Shown here piece by piece: positions 23,929-32,182 of a stretch of DNA of 33,505 nucleotides. Numbering within the stretch: the first letter of the stretch is position 1; each line of letters begins with the position of its first letter. Position numbers and translations under genes: made by a program. Source of the DNA: Lachnospiraceae bacterium UBA3287 (lineage in GTDB: Bacteria; Bacillota; Clostridia; Lachnospirales; Lachnospiraceae); assembly GCA_002362155.1 (NCBI GenBank), contig DETN01000104.1, positions 1 to 33,505 of the forward strand, in the 5' to 3' direction. Below the pieces are notes generated by a model that was not told where the DNA came from, searched no databases, and saw only the letters and a program-made list of their open reading frames with translations.

Positions 23929-26900
23929 CTACCTGACGATTCTGATCCTGCTGCCTCTTTCCGTGCTCTTAACAACGATCTTCTTGGGAATACTCTCCTC
24001 CAGCTTGGATACGTGGGAGATGATCCCGATCTGACGGCTGCCGGAGGAAAGCTGGTCCAGGACCTTGATGGCGTTGTCCAGGACCGCATCGTCCAGGGAT
24101 CCGAAGCCCTCGTCTATGAACATGGCGTCGATCTCGGTGCCGCCCGCATGGTTCTGGGCCGCGTCGGACAATCCCAGGGCCAGGGCCAGGGATACCTGGA
24201 AGCCCTCGCCGCCGGAAATGGAACCGGCCCTTCTGGTGGTGCCCGAGCTGTTGTCCAGGACGTCGATCTCCAGACCTGCCGCGGCATTGGCTCTGGCTCC
24301 TTCCAGGCGGTGGATCAGCTCGAACCGGCCCCCCGTCATGATCTGCAGCCTCTGATTGGCCTCTGTCAGGATCTCCCTGAAGGCTTCTCCCATTGCGTAG
24401 CGTTCGAAGCTGAGCTTTCCGCCTGCGTCGGCGGCGCCGGAGGCCATGGCAGAGAGCTGATGGATCCTGGTACATGCCGGGGCGATCCTTTCGATCTCCT
24501 CCAGACGGGAGCGGACCTTTTCCAGGGTCTCCGTGTGGTTCAGAAGGAAGGCCTGCCTCTCGCTTAAGGCATCCTGGGCCTTCTTCAGGGCATCCCCTGC
24601 CTCCCGGATCTTCAGATCCAGCGCCTCCAGATCGGTTCTCTCGAGGCCTTCCGTCTCCTTCTGCAGCTCCCGAAGGACCTCCAGGGCATGGACCTTTCCG
24701 GATGTATGCTCTGTCACCAGGCGGGTCTCTGTATCCAGCCACTTTTCAGGGTTTTCACGGCCGCAGAAGGAAATGGCTTCCTCATAGGCTGCCCGGGTGG
24801 CAAAGGCCCCTGTCAGGGCTTCGCCGAACTTTCTTTCCAGGATATCCTTCCTGTCTTTTTCCTCTTCCCGGGTCTTTGCGGCGCCAGCGATCCGGCCCCT
24901 TATGGTGTTCAGGGCTTCTCCCGCCGCCTTCAGGTCCTTTTCCGCCCGGTCGATGGTTTTTTTCAGCTTCTCCTGGTCTCCTGCAAGCCTCTGATCCTCC
25001 AGAAGCGCTGCTTTTTCCGTCTCGAAGGTCAGACTTTCCCTGACCGCCTTAAAGCTGGCTTCATTTCCCGCCAGATCTGCCTGGAGCCTGGCCGCTGCTG
25101 AACTCTCCGCATCCCGGAGCCTTCGGTTTCCCTCAAGCATCTTACGAAGGTCTGCAAGAGATTTTTGAAGTTTTCCCTTACGTTCCACCATACGGGAAGC
25201 CTCCCGGAACTCCATATCTCTTTTGGAGATTTCGCCCGTAATTTTTGTTTCCATGGAGTCCAGCTTTCCGGGTTCTGTAAGTTCTCCCCATGTGTATGCA
25301 GAGGGCCTGTTTTTATAAACCTTATTGATCTCCCTGACGGCGTATTCCTGCCCCTTCAGACTTTCTGTCTCCAGCTTTTGCACCAGTCGGGCCTGGTCGG
25401 ACCTGTTTTTTTCGGCCAGATCCTTTTTCTTACCGGCAGCATCCACTTCTTTCTGATCCGGAGGCATAAGGCCTGTGTACAGAGGGGCCTTCCATCCTGC
25501 CCGGACCCTGGTTCCGCAGACAGGGCAGGACGCTTCTCCGTGCTCTTTTACTTCCGTCTCCAGAGAGCCTGTCAGGATCCTGGCCTGACCCTCAATGAAA
25601 GCCTGATAGAGGTTCTGATGGGCGGCAGACAGCGAAGATGCCTTATCTGTCATCTCCAGGAGTTTTTTCTTTTCCCTTTCCCAGTCTGCCGTCTTCTCCT
25701 TTGTCTCCCGGATCCTGGCAAAAATGCCCTCCGGTCCCAGAAGTGACTCTGACGCCTCTTTTGCGTTGGAAAGTCTCGTCTGGGCAGCGGCCGCCAGGGC
25801 TTCCGCCTGATCAAGGCCTGAAAGATCCTTTTCTATCCGCTGGATATTCTCCTCTGCCCGGCCTATGGCAGTATCCATCTCTCGGACTTTCTTTTCCTTT
25901 GCCTGCACCTCTCCCCTGATCCGGAGGATCCGCGCCTGCAGGTCGTCCGCCTTCTGATAGTCCGGAAGCTGCTTTTCAATGCTGCCACGCCGGATCGAAA
26001 GCTGGCGGATTTCCTCCAGCTTCTTTGGATTTCCTGCCGCTGCTTTTTCCGCTCCCGCAAACAGGTCAGCCTTATCTTTTTCCTGTGCCTTCAGAATCTC
26101 CATCTGCCTGTCCATGGCACGGAGCTTCTCTGCCGAGTCTGCCAGATCCTTCTCGGCAGGCAGGACGTCCCGGACAGCCTTCCGGACCACCAGAATGCGG
26201 TCCTTTCTCTCGGCCATCTCCGGATCCTTTTTCACAAAGTCCTCATAGGTCCTGCCGGCCTTTCCCAGCTTGTCCAGCTTTTCGTTGTCCTCTCCAGCCT
26301 TTCCCCGGGACAGGAGCAGGTCTTTCCTGCTCTTTTCACAGGCATCCTTTTTCTCTGTCAGCACTTCTTCCAGGGCGGCGTCCTGACTGATCAGATTTTC
26401 AAGGGCCCTGACCAGGTCCGGATGGTCTGCCTGGTAGAGAGATGCTTCTTCCTCTGTCAGACCTTCCGGCATACGGAAGCCGTGCTGCATGACCATGCGG
26501 ATCTCCGAAGAAAGAGCGTTCCTTCTGCCGGAAAGGGCGCTGTCCGCGCTCTGCAGCCAGTTCTGGAAACGGATAAAAGGGGATGAATCAAAGAGCCTTC
26601 CCAGGATAGCGGACCGGTTCTCGGAATTGGAGTCCAGGAATTTCCGGAATTCCCCCTGGGCCAGCATAATGATCTGCTGGAACTGGACGGCATCCAGGCT
26701 GTCCAGGATGGCCGTGATCCTCTTTGTGACGGCGTTCTGGCCGGTCACGGCCGCCTTTCCCTCTTCCCACAGGTCTGCGTCCTGGGTGAATTCGTAGGTG
26801 TCCTCCAGGCCCCTCTTTTTCTTCATGTGGATGATGCGGCGGACCCTGTGACAGCGGCCGTTATGGGTAAAGGTCAGATCCACCACCGAATCCTCTCCCT

Positions 26901-27114
26901 TAGGGATATAGTCGGAATGCATCATGTTGATCTTGCGGTGGTCGCCGCCCACTGTTCCGTAAAGGGCAAACATGATGGCGTCGAAGATGGTGGTCTTGCC
27001 CGCGCCGGTGTCGCCGGTGATCAGGTAAAGCCCGCTGCCCAGGTCCTCAAAGGGGATCAGGGTCTCTTCGGCATAAGAACCGAAGCCTTTGATCAGAAGT
27101 GTAACAGGTCTCAT
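23929..27114 (-). CDS. sbcC: SbcC, ATPase subunit of the SbcCD nuclease
   Basis: A 1061-residue SMC-like ATPase. Walker A is GDTGAGKTTIFDAIMFALYG (residues ~34-53), then long coiled coils, a central CxxC zinc hook (ASCPVCGTRV near residue 530), a second coiled coil, and the C-terminal ATPase half with signature SISGGEGFQVSLALALGLS and Walker B EIDAMFIDEGFGSLDD. With SbcD it forms the Mre11/Rad50-type complex that cleaves DNA hairpins and protein-blocked ends in double-strand break repair. Length is as expected. The start overlaps the sbcD stop by 4 bp (ATGA). Confidence 0.96.
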   Translation of the reverse strand: MRPVTLLIKGFGSYAEETLIPFEDLGSGLYLITGDTGAGKTTIFDAIMFALYGTVGGDHRKINMMHSDYIPKGEDSVVDLTFTHNGRCHRVRRIIHMKKKRGLEDTYEFTQDADLWEEGKAAVTGQNAVTKRITAILDSLDAVQFQQIIMLAQGEFRKFLDSNSENRSAILGRLFDSSPFIRFQNWLQSADSALSGRRNALSSEIRMVMQHGFRMPEGLTEEEASLYQADHPDLVRALENLISQDAALEEVLTEKKDACEKSRKDLLLSRGKAGEDNEKLDKLGKAGRTYEDFVKKDPEMAERKDRILVVRKAVRDVLPAEKDLADSAEKLRAMDRQMEILKAQEKDKADLFAGAEKAAAGNPKKLEEIRQLSIRRGSIEKQLPDYQKADDLQARILRIRGEVQAKEKKVREMDTAIGRAEENIQRIEKDLSGLDQAEALAAAAQTRLSNAKEASESLLGPEGIFARIRETKEKTADWEREKKKLLEMTDKASSLSAAHQNLYQAFIEGQARILTGSLETEVKEHGEASCPVCGTRVRAGWKAPLYTGLMPPDQKEVDAAGKKKDLAEKNRSDQARLVQKLETESLKGQEYAVREINKVYKNRPSAYTWGELTEPGKLDSMETKITGEISKRDMEFREASRMVERKGKLQKSLADLRKMLEGNRRLRDAESSAAARLQADLAGNEASFKAVRESLTFETEKAALLEDQRLAGDQEKLKKTIDRAEKDLKAAGEALNTIRGRIAGAAKTREEEKDRKDILERKFGEALTGAFATRAAYEEAISFCGRENPEKWLDTETRLVTEHTSGKVHALEVLRELQKETEGLERTDLEALDLKIREAGDALKKAQDALSERQAFLLNHTETLEKVRSRLEEIERIAPACTRIHQLSAMASGAADAGGKLSFERYAMGEAFREILTEANQRLQIMTGGRFELIHRLEGARANAAAGLEIDVLDNSSGTTRRAGSISGGEGFQVSLALALGLSDAAQNHAGGTEIDAMFIDEGFGSLDDAVLDNAIKVLDQLSSGSRQIGIISHVSKLEESIPKKIVVKSTERGSRIRIVR

Positions 27115-28364
27115 GCTTCGCCTCCTTTCCCGGCATCCTCCTGCCTGAGTATGAATCGTACAAAAGCCTCCGTCTGCTTTTCGTCAGGAAAAAGACCCTC
27201 TCCCAGGTCCCCGGCCCTGCCCGCATGCTCGGCGGCGTAGTCTATGATGGCCTTCTCGGCGCTGCCGGGAAGCTTCTCCCCGCTCCGGTCAAAATAGAAG
27301 TCCGTAAAGAGCTCCGTCAGGGACTTGCGGCGGGCGTCCCCTCCTGCCCTGGCCTTCAGGGCAGGGCCCGTTCCTTCGTGGACAAGCTCCAGGACCCTGC
27401 TGCCCTTTCCCTTGAAGAAGGCTCTGAGCTTTTCCGCCGCGTCCGGGACTCTGGTCCGGTCCGTCAAAGCGATCCTCAGATACTCATCCCGGGCAGTTCT
27501 CTTTTTTTCTTCCTCCAGGATCTGGCTATAGGTCCCCCGGATCTCCCGCAGAGGATGCAGGGGGGCGATCTGACAGATCTCTATGGAAGGCTCCGTCCCG
27601 GCTTCTCCCAGGTCCACCAGGACCGGTCCCTTGACGGACTGCCTGGTCTCGGAGAAATGGTAGCAAAGCGGGGACCCGCTGTAGCGGACAGTCTTTCTCC
27701 CCACCGGCTGGGCGGCGTGGATATGGCCCAGGGCCACATAGGTAAAGCCGTCAAAGGCAGTATAGTCGATTGCCCCCACGCCGCCGATCATGGTCTCTGA
27801 CCCGCCTCTTTCCGCTTCCACCCCGTCCCTGACCACGTTCTGGTGGGCGATCAGGACGTTCCTCCCGGAGAAATCTATGTCCTGCTCCGCAAGGAGCCTG
27901 CGGCATGCCGTGTCATAGTCCCGGATGGAATCGTCCTCCAGGACCTGGCTGACCAGGGCCGGGAAGATATAGGGAAGGAGCCAGAAGGTCACAGGGCCGT
28001 ACTGATCCTCCAGGGTCACATGGCGGATCTCTCTGCCCACAATGCCCGCGATATGGACTCCCTGGTCCTCTAAAAGCCTTTCCGCAAAGGAAAGCTTCTG
28101 ACCGGAGTCATGGTTGCCCGAGATCATGAGCACCTGAATGCCCCTTTCGTGAAGGCCTGTCAGAAAAGCGTCCAGAAGCCGGACGGCCTCTCCCGAGGGG
28201 GAGCTTCTGTCATAGACATCCCCTGCGATCAGGACGGCATCGGGCTTTACCTTATCTGTCAGCTCCAGAAAGCGGTCTGCCCAGTAGGGCTGGTCTTCTT
28301 CCACCAGGGAGCAGTCATGCAGGGATTTTCCAAAGTGCAGGTCCGCGATGTGCAGAAATCTCAT
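27111..28364 (-). CDS. sbcD: SbcD, nuclease subunit of the SbcCD complex
   Basis: A 417-residue calcineurin-like metallophosphoesterase. The five metal-binding motifs appear in order: MRFLHIADLHFGKSLHD (D9, H11), VLIAGDVYDRSSP, VLMISGNHDSGQKL, VLIAHQNVV and YVALGHIHAAQPV. The C-terminal part (SLTELFTDFYFDRSG) is the SbcC-binding region of the family. I chose ATG at 28364, which puts the conserved MRFLHIADLH at the N-terminus; a longer reading to 28433 would run into the preceding terminator. GAGAGGA lies upstream. It is coupled to sbcC through a 4-bp overlap. Confidence 0.95.
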   Translation of the reverse strand: MRFLHIADLHFGKSLHDCSLVEEDQPYWADRFLELTDKVKPDAVLIAGDVYDRSSPSGEAVRLLDAFLTGLHERGIQVLMISGNHDSGQKLSFAERLLEDQGVHIAGIVGREIRHVTLEDQYGPVTFWLLPYIFPALVSQVLEDDSIRDYDTACRRLLAEQDIDFSGRNVLIAHQNVVRDGVEAERGGSETMIGGVGAIDYTAFDGFTYVALGHIHAAQPVGRKTVRYSGSPLCYHFSETRQSVKGPVLVDLGEAGTEPSIEICQIAPLHPLREIRGTYSQILEEEKKRTARDEYLRIALTDRTRVPDAAEKLRAFFKGKGSRVLELVHEGTGPALKARAGGDARRKSLTELFTDFYFDRSGEKLPGSAEKAIIDYAAEHAGRAGDLGEGLFPDEKQTEAFVRFILRQEDAGKGGEA

Positions 28365-28397
28365 AAAACTTATCCTCTCTGAGTCATACAAAGCAAA

Positions 28398-28450
28398 ATA
28401 CAGGGCCAGGCCTCCCGGGACCATCCCGGGCACCTGCGCCCTGTATCATT
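28398..28450 (-). terminator. Hairpin after the short-chain dehydrogenase gene
   Basis: On the minus strand ATACAGGGC and GCCCTGTAT close a long stem that also contains CCCGGGATGGTCCCGGG, followed by TTTGCTTTG. The T-tract is imperfect. It lies about 52 bp after the dehydrogenase stop and just upstream of sbcD. Confidence 0.65.
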
Positions 28451-28501
28451 ATACTTCAAAAACGCTCCCGGTCAAAACCCGGCAAAGGCGGCTCCCCCTG
28501 T

Positions 28502-29263
28502 TTACGAAGCACACCAGCCTCCGTCTACAGCCAGCTCAGCACCGCTGATATAGGCAGCCTGGTCACTGGCAAGGAAAAGACAGGCCTTTGCGATCTCGGA
28601 AGGATCTCCCGGCGCCGGGGCGGTTCCCAGGACCGGCTGGATCCTCTGATAGCCGTCCATGTTGGGCATTCCCATGGCAGATGCGATCTCGGTCTTGAAT
28701 CCGCCGGCGATGATGGCGTTGGACCGGATGCCTTCCTTCATGTACATGTAGGCAGTGTTTCTGGACAGGGAAGCCACGGCTGCCTTGGAGGCACAGTAGA
28801 CTGCTCCGGCGCAGGTCTTTTTTGCCCCTTCGGAAGCGATGCTGATGATGGATCCTCCGTTCCCCTGCTCCAGGAAGACCTGGACCGCCTTTTTATAGGC
28901 ATAGAAGGGGCCGAATACATTGACGGAAAAGACCTTCTCCAGCTTTTCCTCGGAAAAGCTGCCTACAGGGGACATGTCGTCCATGATGCCCGCATTGTTG
29001 ACCAGGATATCCAGCTTTCCGAATTTTTCCACTGCAAAGTCGATCATACCGTTATTGACTTCCTGCAGGGAAATGTCTCCCGGATAGATCTCGACCCGGC
29101 CTTCCTCTCCTGCAAGCTCCAGAGCCAGTTTCTCCAGCCTTTCTTTCCTTCTGGCAACGGCTGCTACCGATGCCCCCTCTTTCACAAAGAGCTTTACGAT
29201 CTCCCAGCCCATGCCGCTGGAAGCACCTGTTACGACTGCGCTTTTACCTGATAAAACACCCAT
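28502..29263 (-). CDS. Short-chain dehydrogenase/reductase
   Basis: A 253-residue classical SDR oxidoreductase. The Rossmann cofactor loop is VVTGASSGMGWEIVKLF (TGxxxGxG), followed by the basic VAAVARRKERLEK that favours NADP(H). NNAGIMDD, the catalytic Ser in SIISIASEGAKK and the Y-x-x-x-K in VYCASKAAVASLSRN are all present, as is the C-terminal ASDQAAYISGAELAVDGGW. The substrate (sugar, steroid, ketone or acyl) cannot be told. AGGAGG lies five bases before the ATG and a good promoter lies upstream, so it is transcribed separately from the sigma factor gene. Confidence 0.93.
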   Translation of the reverse strand: MGVLSGKSAVVTGASSGMGWEIVKLFVKEGASVAAVARRKERLEKLALELAGEEGRVEIYPGDISLQEVNNGMIDFAVEKFGKLDILVNNAGIMDDMSPVGSFSEEKLEKVFSVNVFGPFYAYKKAVQVFLEQGNGGSIISIASEGAKKTCAGAVYCASKAAVASLSRNTAYMYMKEGIRSNAIIAGGFKTEIASAMGMPNMDGYQRIQPVLGTAPAPGDPSEIAKACLFLASDQAAYISGAELAVDGGWCAS

Positions 29264-29305
29264 ATATACCTCCTCTTTGCGTAGTCTGTTTTTGTCTCTG
29301 AGAAT

Positions 29306-29334
29306 ATTCTAGCGGTTTAAAATGGGATTAACAA
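29306..29334 (-). promoter_or_regulatory. Promoter of the short-chain dehydrogenase gene
   Basis: On the minus strand TTGTTA (29334-29329) and TAGAAT (29311-29306) are 17 bp apart. The start of transcription would be near 29299, giving a ~36-base leader. The -35 lies only about 22 bp after the sigma factor stop codon. Confidence 0.7.
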
Positions 29335-29355
29335 GTCTGCGCTGTGCATAAACTT

Positions 29356-30327
29356 TCAGGCAAAATCCCGAAGGCGGCCGGCCCGGGAGGGATGGGCGAG
29401 TCTTCGCAGGGCAAGCTTTTCGATCTGGCGGATGCGCTCCCTGGTCACCCCGAAAGCGGCCCCCACTTCCTCCAGGGTCCTGGGCCTTCCGTCATCCAGA
29501 CCGAAGCGGAGGCGGATCACCTTCTGCTCCCTTTCCTTCAGCTGGGAGAGGGCTTCCTCCACTGCTTCCCTGCGCATCCGGTCCATGATCTCCCTTTCGG
29601 GATCGGCCGCCTTCTCATCCGAAATGAAGTAGGACAGATCCGTATCCTCATCGTCTCCTACCGTGGTATCCAGGGAGACCGTATCCGAGATACAGGTCCT
29701 GGCAGCGCGGATCTTACGGATATCCAGGCCGAGCTTCTCGGCCAGCTCCTGATCCGAAAGCTGCTCTCCGCTTACGGCAAGGGCTTCCCTCTGGAGCCTT
29801 GTGATCTTCCCGATCAGTTCTCCCATATGGACAGGAATGCGTATGGTCCTTCCCTGGTCTGCAAGCGCCCTGCTGATGCCCTGCCGGATCCACCAGGTGG
29901 CATAGGTGGAAAAGCGCCAGCCTCTGGTACAGTCATACTTATCCGCAGCCTTCATGAGTCCCATGTTCCCTTCCTGGATCAGATCCTGGAGGGAAAGGCC
30001 TCTTCCGAGAGCGCGCTTTGCAGTACTGACCACCAGCCGGAGATTGGAACTGATCAGCTTCTCCCTGGCTTCTTCCCAGCCCTCTTCCTTGTCCATGATG
30101 CACTTTCCGAGGGCATACTCCTCTTCGGGGGTCAGCAGGGGATATCTGCTGATCTCCTTCAGATAGAGCTTCATGCTGTCCGTATTAAGGACCTGTGCTT
30201 CACTTCCTGCTTCGGTCTCCCGGAGGGCCTGTTCGCTTTCTTCTTCCAGATTTCTGAGTTCACTCTCCGAAGGCTCCACAAAGGCACCCTGTTCCTTCAT
30301 CCCGTAGGTTCTGTCATTTCTTTCCAT
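29356..30327 (-). CDS. Short RpoD-like sigma-70 factor
   Basis: A 323-residue sigma factor with regions 1.2 (DSMKLYLKEISRYPLLTPEE), 2 (LIQEGNMGLMKAADKYD, then FSTYATWWIRQGISRALADQ and RTIRIPVHM), 3 (LGLDIRKIRAARTCISDTVSL) and 4 (RTLEEVGAAFGVTRERIRQI with ALRRLAHPSR). Regions 2.3-2.4 and 4.2 match primary sigma factors closely, so it should read TTGACA/TATAAT-type promoters. Region 1.1 is absent, replaced by an acidic ~40-residue N-terminus, and there is no dnaG beside it, which suggests a group 2 sigma rather than the housekeeping one. ATG at 30327 is chosen (AGAGGAGG seven bases upstream); the reading frame stays open further but overlaps the neighbour. Confidence 0.9.
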   Translation of the reverse strand: MERNDRTYGMKEQGAFVEPSESELRNLEEESEQALRETEAGSEAQVLNTDSMKLYLKEISRYPLLTPEEEYALGKCIMDKEEGWEEAREKLISSNLRLVVSTAKRALGRGLSLQDLIQEGNMGLMKAADKYDCTRGWRFSTYATWWIRQGISRALADQGRTIRIPVHMGELIGKITRLQREALAVSGEQLSDQELAEKLGLDIRKIRAARTCISDTVSLDTTVGDDEDTDLSYFISDEKAADPEREIMDRMRREAVEEALSQLKEREQKVIRLRFGLDDGRPRTLEEVGAAFGVTRERIRQIEKLALRRLAHPSRAGRLRDFA

Positions 30328-30488
30328 CTGCCTGCCTCCTCTTCTTCCGAATGATTTTCTCTCTCCCTCTCTGCCCTCTTCCTCCCCTGGGAGGGTAATT
30401 TCCTTTTTCCGCAAGATATCGGGATTTCCTTTTTTCTTTTTTATTTTGTTCAGGCCTTCTTCCTCCCCCCTGACGCAGGCCTTTCCCC

Positions 30489-30914
30489 TTATTCCCCGGC
30501 CACCTCTTCTTCTGTCTCCTCCGCTTCCGGTATATAAAGCCTGAGCTGCCTTGGCCAGAGGATCCTCCCCGCCATTCCTGTAAAAAGCAGTTCCACGCCG
30601 GACATGATCAGCATAAGGCCGGGCATGTAGAGGAGATAATTCAGCCCGCCGGATCCCATTTCCGGCAGAAAGTCTGTCCATGCCGGATACTTCAGAAGCA
30701 CCATGAAGTTCAGGGGGATCGTAGACGGCGCCGTCATCAGAAGGATCCACAGATTTTCCCGTCCCCGGCAGAAAGGCAGGCAGGCTGTCAGAACAAAGAT
30801 CAGAAGGCCGGCCGCCGCCGCAGGCATAAGGGATCCCGTAAAGACAGCCGTCATGGTGCAGGCCAGGGGCACTGCCGTAAAGACTGCCAGCATATCATTA
30901 CTGTTTTTTCGCAT
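30489..30914 (-). CDS. Small unrecognised membrane protein
   Basis: A 141-residue protein with four hydrophobic segments (about residues 9-27, 30-46, 55-75 and 92-112), then an amphipathic stretch and an acidic tail (IPEAEETEEEVAGE). No catalytic motif is visible and I do not recognise the family. AAAGGAG precedes the ATG at good spacing. It starts 18 bp after the interrupted M50 peptidase and so belongs to the same transcript; a sigma factor gene follows 161 bp later. It could be a partner or substrate of the peptidase, but that is inferred from position only. Confidence 0.7.
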   Translation of the reverse strand: MRKNSNDMLAVFTAVPLACTMTAVFTGSLMPAAAAGLLIFVLTACLPFCRGRENLWILLMTAPSTIPLNFMVLLKYPAWTDFLPEMGSGGLNYLLYMPGLMLIMSGVELLFTGMAGRILWPRQLRLYIPEAEETEEEVAGE

Positions 30915-30932
30915 ATTTCTCCTTTCCCGGGC

Positions 30933-31916
30933 TCAGCCCGTAAAGAAACCTATTATACTGGCGGCCTCCGTGATGATCAGAAGCGGCAGGATGATCTGTA
31001 AAGCACGGATCATACGGAGTCCTGCCAGGGTGGCTTTTCCGTTGAGGCCCTGCTTTTTCAGCTTCTCTCTGGCCCTGGGATCCCTCAGGATCCTGCCGGC
31101 CCTCGACGGCAGATCTCCGGCCCCCAGAAGCTCCGAAAAGATCTCCATTCCGTCCAGTCCGTCCGCCAGGGAAAGGTTCACAATGCCGGTAATGATATTG
31201 ATGAAGGCCGCGCAGACCAGTACAAGACTGTCAAAGAGTCCCGCCTTCAGCAGAAGCAGGAAGAGTCCGGCCAGCGCCATATTGGCCTCAGGGCCGGCGG
31301 CAGAGATCTGGATCCTGCGAAAGCGCCCTTTCACGCCATGGCTGCTTATCAGAACACAGGCTCCCGGAATAAAAGTGAATCAGGCGATTCCTGCTTCGAA
31401 CCAGACTCCCCCATAGGAAAGACAGACACATGCATGGGAAAATTCATGCAGGGATAAGCCCAGGACCAAGCCGGTCACCGCACCCGGGATGGGTCCCCAT
31501 CCCAGATCCACAAAGGGAAAGTCTCCCGATAAAAGGACCTGCAGGCCGAAAGCCAGAAGAGGCAGACAGAGCAGGAGCAGAAGGCGGTTCCAGCATCTGG
31601 CCAGAGCCCGGATCCTCCTGTTCTCCTTTGGCGTCACCAGGGTCCATGTGAAACTCCCAGGTCCCGTGATCCTGAACCGGATCCCGTCATCCAGAAAGCC
31701 CAATTTTTCAAAATGCTCCAGGGCGGTCTCAGCCTCTTCCTCTGTCAGCCCCTTCGTATTTTTATAAGGATCTCTGCATCCGTTGAGACTGCGAAGAAAT
31801 CTGGCGCAGCAAATGTCCATCTCATAAAGACTGCCTCCCCTGTAGTCCAGGACATAGGATGTATATCGGTCTTTTTTCCTGAAACGCAGGTAATGACTTT
31901 TTTTCGGATACTTCAC
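30933..31916 (-). pseudogene. M50 metallopeptidase split by one in-frame TGA
   Basis: 328 codons in one frame, broken only by TGA at 31382-31380 (codon 179). Before it: a PqqD-like N-terminal domain (about 20-80, YRGGSLYEMDICCARFLRSL and LEHFEKLGFLDD), then membrane segments and the zinc motif HEFSH (157-161). After it, in the same frame: FTFIPGACVLISSHGVKGRF, then RRIQISAAGPEANMALAGL and NLSLADGLDG (247-256), the second zinc-ligand motif of site-2-protease-like enzymes. Both halves keep family features, so the break looks recent, a sequence error, or recoded. GTG start; GGAGG nine bases upstream. Members with a PqqD-like front are often found in peptide-maturation clusters. Confidence 0.8.
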
Positions 31917-31967
31917 CGGATGCGCCCTCCTTTCCCCGGAAAGCGGATTCTTTCCTATTGTTCTTCA

Positions 31968-31996
31968 AGTATAGCCTGCAGGAGCCGGACTGGAAA
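31968..31996 (-). promoter_or_regulatory. Promoter of the M50 peptidase unit
   Basis: On the minus strand TTTCCA (31996-31991) and TATACT (31973-31968) are 17 bp apart, giving a leader of about 45 bases to the GTG start. The presence of a good promoter argues that the interrupted gene is still transcribed. Confidence 0.5.
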
Positions 31997-32103
31997 TCAA
32001 CCTGCGGTTGCATCTGCGGCCCCGCAGTCCGCACTTCCCCGGCATTTTTCCGGACAGCCCTGCATCTTTACTCTTTTTTGCTGTCCCTTCCCTGCTTCCA
32101 TAC

Positions 32104-32109
32104 TATAAT
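32104..32109 (+). promoter_or_regulatory. -10 box for the fructosamine kinase-like gene
   Basis: A consensus TATAAT, with only a weak -35 (CTGTCC) at 17 bp. Transcription would start near 32116. The leader then contains CCTCCC and GGGAGG arms (about 32120-32141) that can pair and cover a GGGGGAGG ribosome site. Confidence 0.55.
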
Positions 32110-32182
32110 ACGGACAGGACCTCCCTCCCGCAGGGGGGAGGACAGGATGCATTACATCTCTCAGACCTCTGAAAGGACCGCC

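Noticed and set aside
30328..30750. N-terminal extension of the sigma factor frame
   Set aside because: The added sequence is low in sigma-like features, mostly overlaps the membrane-protein gene in another frame, and the ATG at 30327 has a near-perfect ribosome site.
31380..31400. Selenocysteine or TGA-tryptophan recoding at the M50 stop
   Set aside because: Other genes in the window use TGA as a normal stop, and no convincing SECIS-like hairpin follows this codon; kept only as a remote possibility.
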